In this document: positions 1-8,501 of the stretch, piece by piece
Layout: every line of letters starts with the position of its first letter
Position numbering within the stretch: position 1 is the stretch's first letter
Notes under the pieces: generated by a model
The model's input: the letters and a program-made list of their open reading frames with translations, nothing else
Databases searched by the model: none
What the model was told of the DNA's origin: nothing
Program-made: the position numbers and the translations under genes
Assembly: GCA_016708725.1 (NCBI GenBank)
Contig: JADJFE010000039.1
Coordinates: 1 to 64,000, forward strand
DNA from: Candidatus Aalborgicola bjergmarkensis
Lineage (GTDB): Bacteria; Pseudomonadota; Gammaproteobacteria; Burkholderiales; Burkholderiaceae_C
DNA: 64,000 bases
Reading direction: 5' to 3'

Positions 1-1676
1 GCTGCGGTTTTCAAACACGGCGGCTTGCAACGAACGGTTGATGAGCAGGCGCTGACCAGCCTCCCAGTGCGCGCAGTCACGGGCATCGACCTGACGGCCA
101 TCGAGATACAGGCCTTCGCTGCACGCCAGGCCCACGTGTTTGCCGCTGATGTGCGCCAGCCACGCCACCAGGCGCGCAATGCGTCCGGTTTTTTGCGTGC
201 CGGTGATGCCCACAATCGGAATACGCCCGTCCTTGTCGGCTTGAAAGAGGTGGTCCACGATGGCTCGGCCAACCGGGCGCCCCTGGCCTTCGGCGGGACG
301 GATGTGCGACAGCAAGCCAGGGCTGGCATTCACTTCGACCACGGCGGCGGGTTGACTGTCAATTGGCTTGGTTACATCTTCGAGCACCATGTCCACACCG
401 GCAATGTCCAGCCCCACGACGCGCGTTGCCAGGGTGGCGGCTGCCGCGATGCTGGGGTGAACAATGTCGGTCACGTCATACGCCACATTGCCGTTGCGCT
501 GAATCAGCACTTTTTGCCCTTGGTCTGGAATGGATGCGGGCGTCAATCCGACACGCTCCAGTTCGAGCAGAATTTCGCCGGACTCGCTGGGGCGCAGTAC
601 ATTGAGCGGGAAGTCCTCCGTAGCACCCCGGCGTGGGTCCGAGTTGATTTGCATATCGGCCAACTGGTCGATGGTGGAGGTGCCGTCGCCTACGACCCAG
701 AGGGTCTCGCCCCGCGCGGCCGCCACCAGCTTGCGACCCACCACCAAGAGACGGTGTTCGGTGCCGGGAATGTATTTTTCAACAATTACCGCGCTGCCGC
801 CGCCTTTGCGGTGGGCCAAGGCGTAGGCCGCTTCCACGCTGTCTTGCGTTATCAGATTCAATGACACGCCGCGTCCGTGATTGCCGTTGTAAGGTTTGAC
901 GACCACTGGTAAACCAATGTCCTGCGCCGCCTCCCAGGCCTCCTGGGCGCTGCGTACCAGCTCCCCTTCGGGCACCGGCACGCCGCAGGATTTGAGCAAG
1001 GATTTGGTCAAATCCTTGTCGCTGGCGATTTCTTCGGCTATGGCCGAAGTCTGGTCGGTTTCAGCCGTCCAGATGCGGCGTTGGCTGATGCCGTAGCCCA
1101 GTTGCACCAGATTGCCATCGGTCAGGCGAATGGACGGAATTCTGCGCTCGGTAGCGGCTTCGACAATATTGCTGGTGCTGGGCCCCAGGCACAACCTGTC
1201 CACCATATCGCGCAGACGGGCAATGTGGGCGGCCACATCAAACAGCGTATCGTGGATAACGGCCAACACCAGTCCCGCGCCAGCACCAGGGCCTCGCGAC
1301 CGACTTGTTCCTGGCGGGTGCGAAACGCAATCTTGTACACGCCGCGTTGTGCGGTCTGGCGTGCCTTGCCAAAGCCGGTGCGCATACCCGATTGGGTTTG
1401 TAACTCCAGCGCGACGTGTTCGACAACATGGGCCATGTAGGTGCCCTCGCGCACCCGTTGCAAAAAGCCGCCGCGCACGCCTGGGCTGCAACGGTGCTCG
1501 ATGAGGCCAGGCAGCAGCGCCGTGAGCCGTTCATAAAATCCGTCCAGGGTGTTGGATGGGTGGTCTTCGAGTGTGCCGATGTCCAGCCAGGCCTCGATGA
1601 CGGGGCGATAGGTCCAGATGTTGGGTCCGCGCAGGTAAGTTACCCTGAGAATGTCGATTTTTTTCTGGTCTGTCAT
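1..1676 (-). CDS. cphA: Cyanophycin synthetase paralogue, partial, frameshifted
   Basis: Cyanophycin synthetase polymerises aspartate and arginine into the storage polymer cyanophycin, using an ATP-grasp domain and a Mur-ligase-like domain. The protein begins MTDQKKIDILRVTYLRGPN, runs through the ATP-grasp region (KPYNGNHGRGVSLNL near residue 260) and enters the Mur-ligase-like domain before leaving the window, so the 3' end is missing. Reading changes frame at a GGG run (positions 1274-1276), where one G appears to be lost; both sides match the family. The Mur-type P-loop, normally GTNGKT, reads GTQKTG (about residue 490), so this may be a CphA-prime-type paralogue rather than the main enzyme. 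The gene diverges from the exporter at 1813 across a 136-bp gap holding a GGTGG-N7-CCACC dyad (1697-1713). Confidence 0.88.
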
Positions 1677-1812
1677 GGTTGACTCTGGTTGATTCTGGTG
1701 GTGTCCGTCCACCATTGTGGTGCCGATCGCGTTGTGTAATCTCGTTCGCCTTTTGCCTTTACCCTTTACCCCCATCGGGCCGGGTATCCTAAATGAAAAT
1801 CTCGTATTACAA

Positions 1813-4076
1813 ATGACTGCTGCTGTTTCCGCTGTAAACCCCGTGCCAGGAGACCTTTCCACGCTTTGGCGTGACGATCTGCAAGCCCGACTCCACCCGA
1901 AAGAGAACGTGTTGGCAAGCTTGCAGGTTGACCTTGATGGTCGATTGCATTTTGTTGCGGGATTGCTGGTCGTTACCAATTTGCGTTTGCTCAGTCGCAC
2001 GGACAAAGCAGCGCAATGGCAGCAATGGCCGTATCGGGATGGCCTGCATCTGCTGCACCATGACCATTCCGGCATCGGGCACCTCGATCTGGTAGATGAG
2101 AACGGCCTGTTGGCGACCTGGCACTTTACCCTGGAACAAAACCTGTACGCCATTCGGCTGGTGAACCATTTTCAAGCGCAACTGCAAAGCCATCTTTCCG
2201 GCCAACCCGTGCAGCAGGAGCTGCGCAATGTGTGTCCGAGTTGCAAGGCCCCGCTGGAGCCGGACCAGGAAGATTGCCCCATTTGCACCAAGGTCGTTCA
2301 TACACCGCCTTCAACCTGGACGCTGTTTCGCCTGTGGCGTTTTGCCAGACCTTATGGCGGCCAGTTGTTGCTGGGCTTCATCCTCATGCTGCTGGGAACG
2401 GCTGCCAGCCAGGTGCCACCGTACCTCACAATCCCCTGGTGGACAAGGTGTTGATTCCGTCGCAAAACGGGCAACACATAGAGATCATGACGATTGCCTG
2501 GTATCTCTGCGGATTGCTGGCCTCGGGTTTACTGGCCTGGATTTTGAGCTGGGGAAAAACCTATGTGCTGGCCCTGGTGTCCGAGCGCATTGCAGCAGAC
2601 CTGCGCACCACCACTTACGAGCATTTGCTGCAGCTGTCGCTGGAGTATTTTGGCGGCAAACGTACCGGCGATCTGCTGTCCAGGGTTGGCAGCGAGAGTG
2701 ACCGTATTGCCGTCTATCTTTCACTGCACCTGACCGATTTTGCCAGCGATGTCGTGATGATCGTCATGACGGCGGTGATCCTGTTTTCCATGAATCCGTG
2801 GCTGGCTTTTATTACGTTGGTGCCGCTGCCCTTTATTGGCTGGATGATCCATTTCGTGCGTTACCGGCTGCGCACCGGCTTTGAAAAAATCGACCGGGTC
2901 TGGGGCGAAGTGACCAATGTGCTGGCCGACACCATTCCCGGAATCCGTGTGGTCAAAGCCTTTGCCCAGGAGCAACGCGAAGCACGGCGTTTTCGTGAAG
3001 CCAACAGACACAATCTCCTGGTCAATGACCGCATCAACAAAATCTGGTCGCTGTTTTCTCCCAGCGTTTCCTTGTTGACGGAAATAGGACTGCTGGTGGT
3101 ATGGGGTTTTGGTATCTGGCAGGTTTCCAAGGGAGACATTACCGTGGGCATGTTGCTCGCGGCCATTGCCTACATTGGCCGTTTTTACGGGCGGCTCGAC
3201 TCCATGAGCCGCATCGTGTCGGTGACGCAAAAATCAGCCTCTGCAGCCAAACGTATCTTTGACATTCTGGACCATGTTTCCAGCGTGCCAGAGCCGGCCA
3301 ACCCGGTGCATGTGGACAAGGTGCAAGGGCATATCGTGCTGCGCGATGTGGGTTTTCGTTATGGCAACCGGGAAGTCAACCGTGGCATCAGCCTGAACAT
3401 TCGTCCGGGTGAAATGATCGGCCTGGTCGGGCACAGCGGCTCGGGCAAGAGTACGCTGGTCAACCTGATTTGCCGCTTTTACGATGTATCCGAGGGGGCC
3501 ATTCTGGTCGATGGTACGGACATCCGCTCCTATGCGCTGGCCGACTACCGCAAGAATATTGGTCTGGTACTGCAGGAGCCATTTTTGTTTTTTGGCACGA
3601 TTGCTGAAAACATTGCCTACGGCAAACCCGATGCCACACGGGATGAGATCATTGCCAGCGCGCGTGCGGCCCATGCGCATGAGTTCATCTTGCGCTTGCC
3701 CCAAGGGTATGACTCGATGGTGGGCGAACGCGGCCAGGGACTATCGGGGGGGGAGCGCCAGCGCATTTCCATTGCCCGCGCCTTGTTGATTGATCCGCGC
3801 ATCCTGATTCTGGATGAAGCCACCTCATCGGTTGATTCCGAAACCGAAAAGGAGATCCAGCGGGCGTTGGAAAATCTGGTGCAAGGCCGCACCACCATCG
3901 CCATTGCCCACCGACTCTCCACCCTGCACCGTGCTGATCGTTTGGTAGTACTGGATCGTGGGCGGGTCGTAGAAGAAGGAACACATGATGTTCTGATGGC
4001 GCAAGAGGGTGCCTATTTCAACTTGTACACCGCACAGGCACGCAATGCACAGATGGATGCGGAGGGTCTGAAATGA
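1813..4076 (+). CDS. Cyanophycin-associated ABC exporter with PH-like domain and zinc ribbon, frameshifted
   Basis: This is an ABC-type exporter of about 754 residues once one frameshift is repaired. In order it has a PH-like N-terminal domain (about 1-135), a zinc ribbon (CPSC at 141-144, CPIC at 155-158), a membrane domain (about 170-490) and an ATPase domain. The ATPase shows Walker A GHSGSGKST (about 539), signature LSGGERQR (about 643) and Walker B LILDEATS (about 666). A missing C in the CCCC run at 2433-2436 turns TIPLVDKV into a stop-terminated frame; the downstream frame continues normally to 4076. Its 3' end overlaps the DUF1854 gene (ATGA). Families of this kind are known as cyanophycin-metabolism-associated, and the divergent cphA supports that. 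The substrate is unknown. Confidence 0.85.
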
Positions 4077-4555
4077 ACAACGGTAATACTTTGGACTTTA
4101 CACTGCAACGCAACGCCTTTGGCAAGCTGGTTTTGACCCATGCCTCGGGTGAAAGTTTTGTCGGCGTGGTTCCGGTGCGCGCCTTCCCCGTTCATGTTCC
4201 CGAAGAGGGCATTTCGCTTATGAATACCGAGAGCCGGGAGGTTGCCTGGATAGACCAGCTCGATGCGCTTGGCGAACCCGAGCGCAGCCTGATCCGTGCC
4301 GAATTGGCCGTACGCGAATGCATGCCGGTCGTGCAGAAAATAGTTTCGGTCAGCAGCTTTTCAACGCCTTGCACCTGGAGCGTATTGACTGACCGGGGTG
4401 CCACTACATTCGTTCTACGTGGCGATGAGGATATACGCCGGGTTGATGCACACGGTCGCTTGCTGATTGCCGATGCGCACGGCATTCAGTTTGCGGTACA
4501 AAATTACCTGGCATTGGACCCGCACAGCCGCAAAATTCTGGATCGGTTCTTGTGA
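4073..4555 (+). CDS. DUF1854 protein, cyanophycin-associated
   Basis: A 160-residue soluble protein with no signal peptide or membrane segment, matching the DUF1854 family by its overall pattern (ESREVAWIDQLDAL near the middle, then RGDEDIRR and LIADAHGIQFAV). The start codon overlaps the stop of the upstream ABC exporter as ATGA, implying translational coupling. In related genomes this family sits beside cyanophycin synthetase and this exporter, so it may be a regulatory or accessory subunit of the transporter; that role is inferred from position alone. No catalytic motif is visible. Confidence 0.85.
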   Translation: MNNGNTLDFTLQRNAFGKLVLTHASGESFVGVVPVRAFPVHVPEEGISLMNTESREVAWIDQLDALGEPERSLIRAELAVRECMPVVQKIVSVSSFSTPCTWSVLTDRGATTFVLRGDEDIRRVDAHGRLLIADAHGIQFAVQNYLALDPHSRKILDRFL

Positions 4556-4599
4556 TGGACCAAGAATATATTGAGATAATGCACGTATCGAAGATCCAA

Positions 4600-4686
4600 G
4601 CGACTGTGGCGGAATAGGTAGACGCCCAAGACTTAAAATCTTGTGTCCGTAAGGGCGTACCGGTTCGATTCCGGTCAGTCGCACCA
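4600..4686 (+). tRNA. tRNA-Leu(UAA)
   Basis: The acceptor stem GCGACTG pairs with CAGTCGC, the anticodon stem CAAGA pairs with TCTTG around the loop CTTAAAA (anticodon TAA), and the T arm reads CCGGTTCGATTCCGG. A variable arm typical of class II tRNAs is present and CCA is encoded. Length is 87 bases. Confidence 0.96.
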
Positions 4687-4744
4687 TGTATCACGTATGC
4701 ATTCACTGGATGCAGCCTTTTTCCAGCGCATCTCCCAAGGCACC

Positions 4745-5347
4745 ATGCAAGTTTCATTTGCCACCAAAAGAATGGCTGCTTGCGCCATGTTGGCAGGCGC
4801 AGCAAGTTTGCTGCTTGCCTGCTCTGATCGGCAAGAGTCGTTCACATCCATTGATGTGACCGGGGCCGAATATGCGCGCAATTTCGAGCTCACCGATCAC
4901 AATGGTCAGTTACGCCACTTGTCCGACTTCGTTGGCAAGGTGGTGGTCATGTTCTTTGGCTACACGCAATGCCCGGACGTTTGCCCAACCACCATGTCCG
5001 AACTGACCGAAGTCAAGAAAATGCTGGGCGTTGATGGTGACCGGCTGCAGGTATTGTTTGTCACGCTTGATCCGCAACGGGATACACCCGAGGTACTAAA
5101 GCCGTACATGCTTAACTTCGATCCGAGCTTTTTAGCACTCAGGAGCGCACCAGAAAAACTGCCCGAACTGGCGAAAGAATACAAAATCTACTTCAAAAAA
5201 GTCGATGGCAAAACGGCTTCCAGTTACACCATTGACCATTCTGCAGGCAGTTATATTTACGACACCAAGGGGCGGTTGCGGCTATTTACGCGTTATGGAA
5301 CAGGGGCTACAGCCTTGGCCCGGGATATACAGCTGTTGCTCAAATAA
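4745..5347 (+). CDS. SCO1/SenC family copper-binding lipoprotein
   Basis: SCO proteins are membrane-anchored thioredoxin-fold proteins that deliver copper to the CuA site of cytochrome c oxidase or act as periplasmic thiol-disulfide reductases. This 200-residue protein has a lipoprotein signal ending in LLLAC with the lipidation cysteine at residue 26. The metal motif CPDVC has cysteines at 76 and 80, and the distal ligand is His165 in YTIDHSAGSY. The chosen ATG gives a clean signal peptide; earlier ATGs fall in or near the tRNA. No cytochrome oxidase genes are nearby, so the partner is not shown by context. Confidence 0.9.
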   Translation: MQVSFATKRMAACAMLAGAASLLLACSDRQESFTSIDVTGAEYARNFELTDHNGQLRHLSDFVGKVVVMFFGYTQCPDVCPTTMSELTEVKKMLGVDGDRLQVLFVTLDPQRDTPEVLKPYMLNFDPSFLALRSAPEKLPELAKEYKIYFKKVDGKTASSYTIDHSAGSYIYDTKGRLRLFTRYGTGATALARDIQLLLK

Positions 5348-5372
5348 GGATCAACGAGGATATCGGTGTTTG

Positions 5373-5897
5373 TTAATGCGCCTGTGCGAGTTCTATCCGT
5401 TGCACCATGTCTGCAATGTCCAGGGCATGTTGCAGATCAACAATGACGATGAACACACCGTTGATTTTGGCCATGCCATGAATAAAGTCCCTGGTGATGG
5501 TGGTGCCGAACTGTGGAGGTGGTTCGATTTGTGACAATGCAATGTCCAATACCTCACTTACAGCATCAACCACCAGACCGTACTCGACTTTTTCGCCGTC
5601 GTGTACTGCATCAAAAATCACCACACAGGTCTTGCTGCCAATCTCGCTGGGGTTGCGTCCAAAGCGGGCTTGAAGATCAATGACTGGCAATACGGTTCCA
5701 CGCAGGTTGATTACCCCACGGACAAAGACCGGCATCAAGGGCACTGCAGTAATCGCACCATATTGGATGATTTCGCGCACACACCGAATATCCATGGCAA
5801 AAACTTCCTCACCTAATGAAAAAGTGAGGTACTGCAAACTTGCCTCGACCTGGGCGTCAACACGCCGGATCGGGCCTTCAGTTGGATCGATTTTCAT
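5373..5897 (-). CDS. cheW: CheW-type coupling protein
   Basis: CheW links chemoreceptors to the kinase CheA in the signalling array. This 174-residue protein is a single CheW domain preceded by about 20 extra residues; it shows the family landmarks YLTFSLGEEVFAMDI, the VPLMPVFVRGVINLRG segment and LPVIDLQARFG. It is the last gene of the minus-strand chemosensory operon, 17 bp after the MCP at 5915. The partner CheA is encoded in the same operon. Confidence 0.93.
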   Translation of the reverse strand: MKIDPTEGPIRRVDAQVEASLQYLTFSLGEEVFAMDIRCVREIIQYGAITAVPLMPVFVRGVINLRGTVLPVIDLQARFGRNPSEIGSKTCVVIFDAVHDGEKVEYGLVVDAVSEVLDIALSQIEPPPQFGTTITRDFIHGMAKINGVFIVIVDLQHALDIADMVQRIELAQAH

Positions 5898-5914
5898 ACC
5901 TTGTCCACAAAAGT

Positions 5915-8497
5915 TTAATAAGGTTTGAAGTTGCTGTCACCACCGCGTGTCGGCAGCGCCAAGGGTGCTCTTAACCGAGGCTGGGCGATGCGGCGTTCAT
6001 TCTTCGGCACGGTGCTGCGCCCCACACGAGGCAATGGTTCGTGACGCTCAGAAAACTGCGGGCCGCTGTCTCCTGTGTTGAAAAAAGCCACGGAATGCTG
6101 TAACTGTTCAGCTTGACCCGAAAGCTCTTCGCTGGTGGCTGCCAATTGTTCGGAGGCCGCTGCGTTTTGTTGGGTGGCCTTACTCAATTGCCCCATGGCG
6201 CCACCAATTTGCACCACCGATTCACTTTGTTCGGTACTGGCAGCAGCAATTTCCTGCACAAGTTCCGACGTTTTCTGGATGCTAGGCACAATTTCGTCCA
6301 GTAATTTACCTGCGCGCTCAGCAGTACTGACGCTGTTGGCTGCCAGGTCACCAATTTCCTTGGCCGCTTCCTGGCTACGTTCTGCCAGTTTGCGCACCTC
6401 TGCAGCCACGACCGCAAAACCTTTGCCGTGCTCCCCGGCGCGGGCGGCCTCAATGGCGGCGTTCAGTGCCAATAGATTGGTTTGGTAAGCAATGTCGTTG
6501 ACAATGCCGATCTTGGCTGCAATCTGCTTCATGGCACTCACTGTCTGTGTGACGGCTCCGCCACCATCTGAAGCTTCCTTGCTGGTTTTTGTGGCCATGT
6601 TGTTGGTCACTTTGGCGTTGTCGCTGTTTTGGCTGATGGACGCCGACATGACGTCGATTTGTGAACTGGTTTCCTCCACACTGGCTGCTTGCTCACTGGC
6701 CGCCTGCGACAGGGACTGTGCCGTGGCAGAAACCTGGTTTGCCGCACCAGTCAAGGCATCCGCAGCGGCTCGCACCTCGCTCAGGACGCGGGTCAGGTTT
6801 TCAGCCGTCGAGTTGGCATTGTCCTTGACTTTGCCAAATAGACCCGCGTAGTCACGCTCAATGCGGCGCGTCAAATCCCCTTGCGCAAAAGCGGCCAGCA
6901 AATCAGAGACATCGGTGAGACCGCGTTCGCTGGTCTCCAGCAATTGATTCATACCATTCGACAAGTTGGCAAAAAAACCGGTTTTTCCGTTCATGGCGAG
7001 GCGTTGGCCGAAATCACCTTCGCTGGCTGCGCGTACTACGTTGGCAATTTCGCGTTCAATTCCAACCTCTAATGTGCGATCAGACCACTCCACCACGGTG
7101 CCAACGCGGTTACCGTGCGCATCCACAATCGGGTTTGCCACCAACGCAAAGGTGACCGTACCCACCGTAATCTGCGTGTTATAGACGGTACTTAGTCCGG
7201 CCAGGATTCCTCGTTGATGCGCGGGGTTCTTATGGAATACATCAATATTGCGCCCAATGAGCGTGCGTGCATCAAACTGTGGGAGGACTTTACGCAGCTC
7301 GGCTTCATTGCGCTGCATCATGGCCGTCATGGTGCCATTCATGTACTGAATCTGGTAATCTTTGTCGGCAATCATGACATTCGTGGCACACTTGTCTAAC
7401 GCATGGCGTATGCGAAGATTCAAAATCGCTGCTGCGTGGGCTTCGGCTATGGTTGCCCGCGCGGCGTTCACCACCTCGGTTATGCGGCGCTTTTCACCTG
7501 GCAAATCTTCCATATGCTGCTCAAACTTGCCTTGGGCAAACTGGTCCATCAGATTGACCGCCCGCGCATTCATGTCGATATGCGCCTTGACCATGGTGTT
7601 GATTCCCCTGGCCAATTCGCCATAAGCGCCAGGTAGATCATGCGCTGCGATAAAGTGGCTCATGGTTCCCATTTCGTGCCGGTGCGCCATTTCGCCTTGT
7701 GCTGCCTGGAAGCGCTTGAGAACCGATTGCATCTGCTTCATTGCATCCAGCATAAGCCCGGCTTCATCCGTGCCATGCTCCTGAATAGTGCCATCGAGCT
7801 GCCCCTGCGCCACGTCCTGCGCCAGCTTGAGGGCCTGGGCCAATGGCCGGGTAATCGAACGCACGATAAAGAACCCCAAAGCAAACGCCGCCAGCAAGCC
7901 CAACACCAGAATAACAATAAAACTGGTACGCGTAGTTTCAAAACGTGCGCGCGCCTCTGCGCTTTGCCGTGCACTGGTGTCGAGTTCATATTGCATTAAT
8001 GCATCGATACCTTGTCCTACCGGAATATAAAGCGGGCGAATCTTCTCGACCACGATCCGGTTGGCTTCTTTGAAATCATTGGCACGCAAAGCAGCTATGG
8101 CTTTTTGCAAGCCCTCCTGCACAAAGGCCTTGCGGCTATCGGCGAATACCCTTGCCAATTCCACTTCTTTGGGCGAATGCAGATCGGGCTGCAAGTCTTC
8201 CCATATCTTGGTGATACGCGCAATGTTGCTTTCGATTTCTTTCGTATTGGCCGCAATGGCTTCGGGCGTGGGCGTGACGAGTGCCCTGGCAATCGCTAAC
8301 CGGTTACTCAACAGCAGCTTCTGAATTTCAGCTATCCGTCCCGTAGCCTTGACACCCGTCTGGTAGATGGCATCCAGCGTCTCGTTGGATTTACTGATGC
8401 CACTAAGCCCAACTATGCCAATGATCAGCAACAGTATGGAAAGAAAACCGATTAACGCAGAGAGCTTTACGCCAATTCTGATGTTATTGAAATTCAT
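5915..8497 (-). CDS. Methyl-accepting chemotaxis protein with periplasmic sensor and cytoplasmic PAS
   Basis: An 860-residue transmembrane chemoreceptor. TM1 lies at about 12-33 and TM2 at about 193-213, enclosing a four-helix-bundle-type periplasmic domain. A HAMP segment follows, then a PAS-like domain (about 375-490), more HAMP-like sequence, and the MCP signalling hairpin with its highly conserved tip DIAYQTNLLALNAAIEAA. The start MNFNNIRIGVK was chosen because it lies 4 bp after the stop of the upstream MCP; a start 12 codons earlier would overlap it. The signalling domain is almost identical to that of the neighbouring MCP, indicating tandem duplication. The ligand is unknown. Confidence 0.92.
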   Translation of the reverse strand: MNFNNIRIGVKLSALIGFLSILLLIIGIVGLSGISKSNETLDAIYQTGVKATGRIAEIQKLLLSNRLAIARALVTPTPEAIAANTKEIESNIARITKIWEDLQPDLHSPKEVELARVFADSRKAFVQEGLQKAIAALRANDFKEANRIVVEKIRPLYIPVGQGIDALMQYELDTSARQSAEARARFETTRTSFIVILVLGLLAAFALGFFIVRSITRPLAQALKLAQDVAQGQLDGTIQEHGTDEAGLMLDAMKQMQSVLKRFQAAQGEMAHRHEMGTMSHFIAAHDLPGAYGELARGINTMVKAHIDMNARAVNLMDQFAQGKFEQHMEDLPGEKRRITEVVNAARATIAEAHAAAILNLRIRHALDKCATNVMIADKDYQIQYMNGTMTAMMQRNEAELRKVLPQFDARTLIGRNIDVFHKNPAHQRGILAGLSTVYNTQITVGTVTFALVANPIVDAHGNRVGTVVEWSDRTLEVGIEREIANVVRAASEGDFGQRLAMNGKTGFFANLSNGMNQLLETSERGLTDVSDLLAAFAQGDLTRRIERDYAGLFGKVKDNANSTAENLTRVLSEVRAAADALTGAANQVSATAQSLSQAASEQAASVEETSSQIDVMSASISQNSDNAKVTNNMATKTSKEASDGGGAVTQTVSAMKQIAAKIGIVNDIAYQTNLLALNAAIEAARAGEHGKGFAVVAAEVRKLAERSQEAAKEIGDLAANSVSTAERAGKLLDEIVPSIQKTSELVQEIAAASTEQSESVVQIGGAMGQLSKATQQNAAASEQLAATSEELSGQAEQLQHSVAFFNTGDSGPQFSERHEPLPRVGRSTVPKNERRIAQPRLRAPLALPTRGGDSNFKPY

Positions 8498-8501
8498 TGG
8501 A

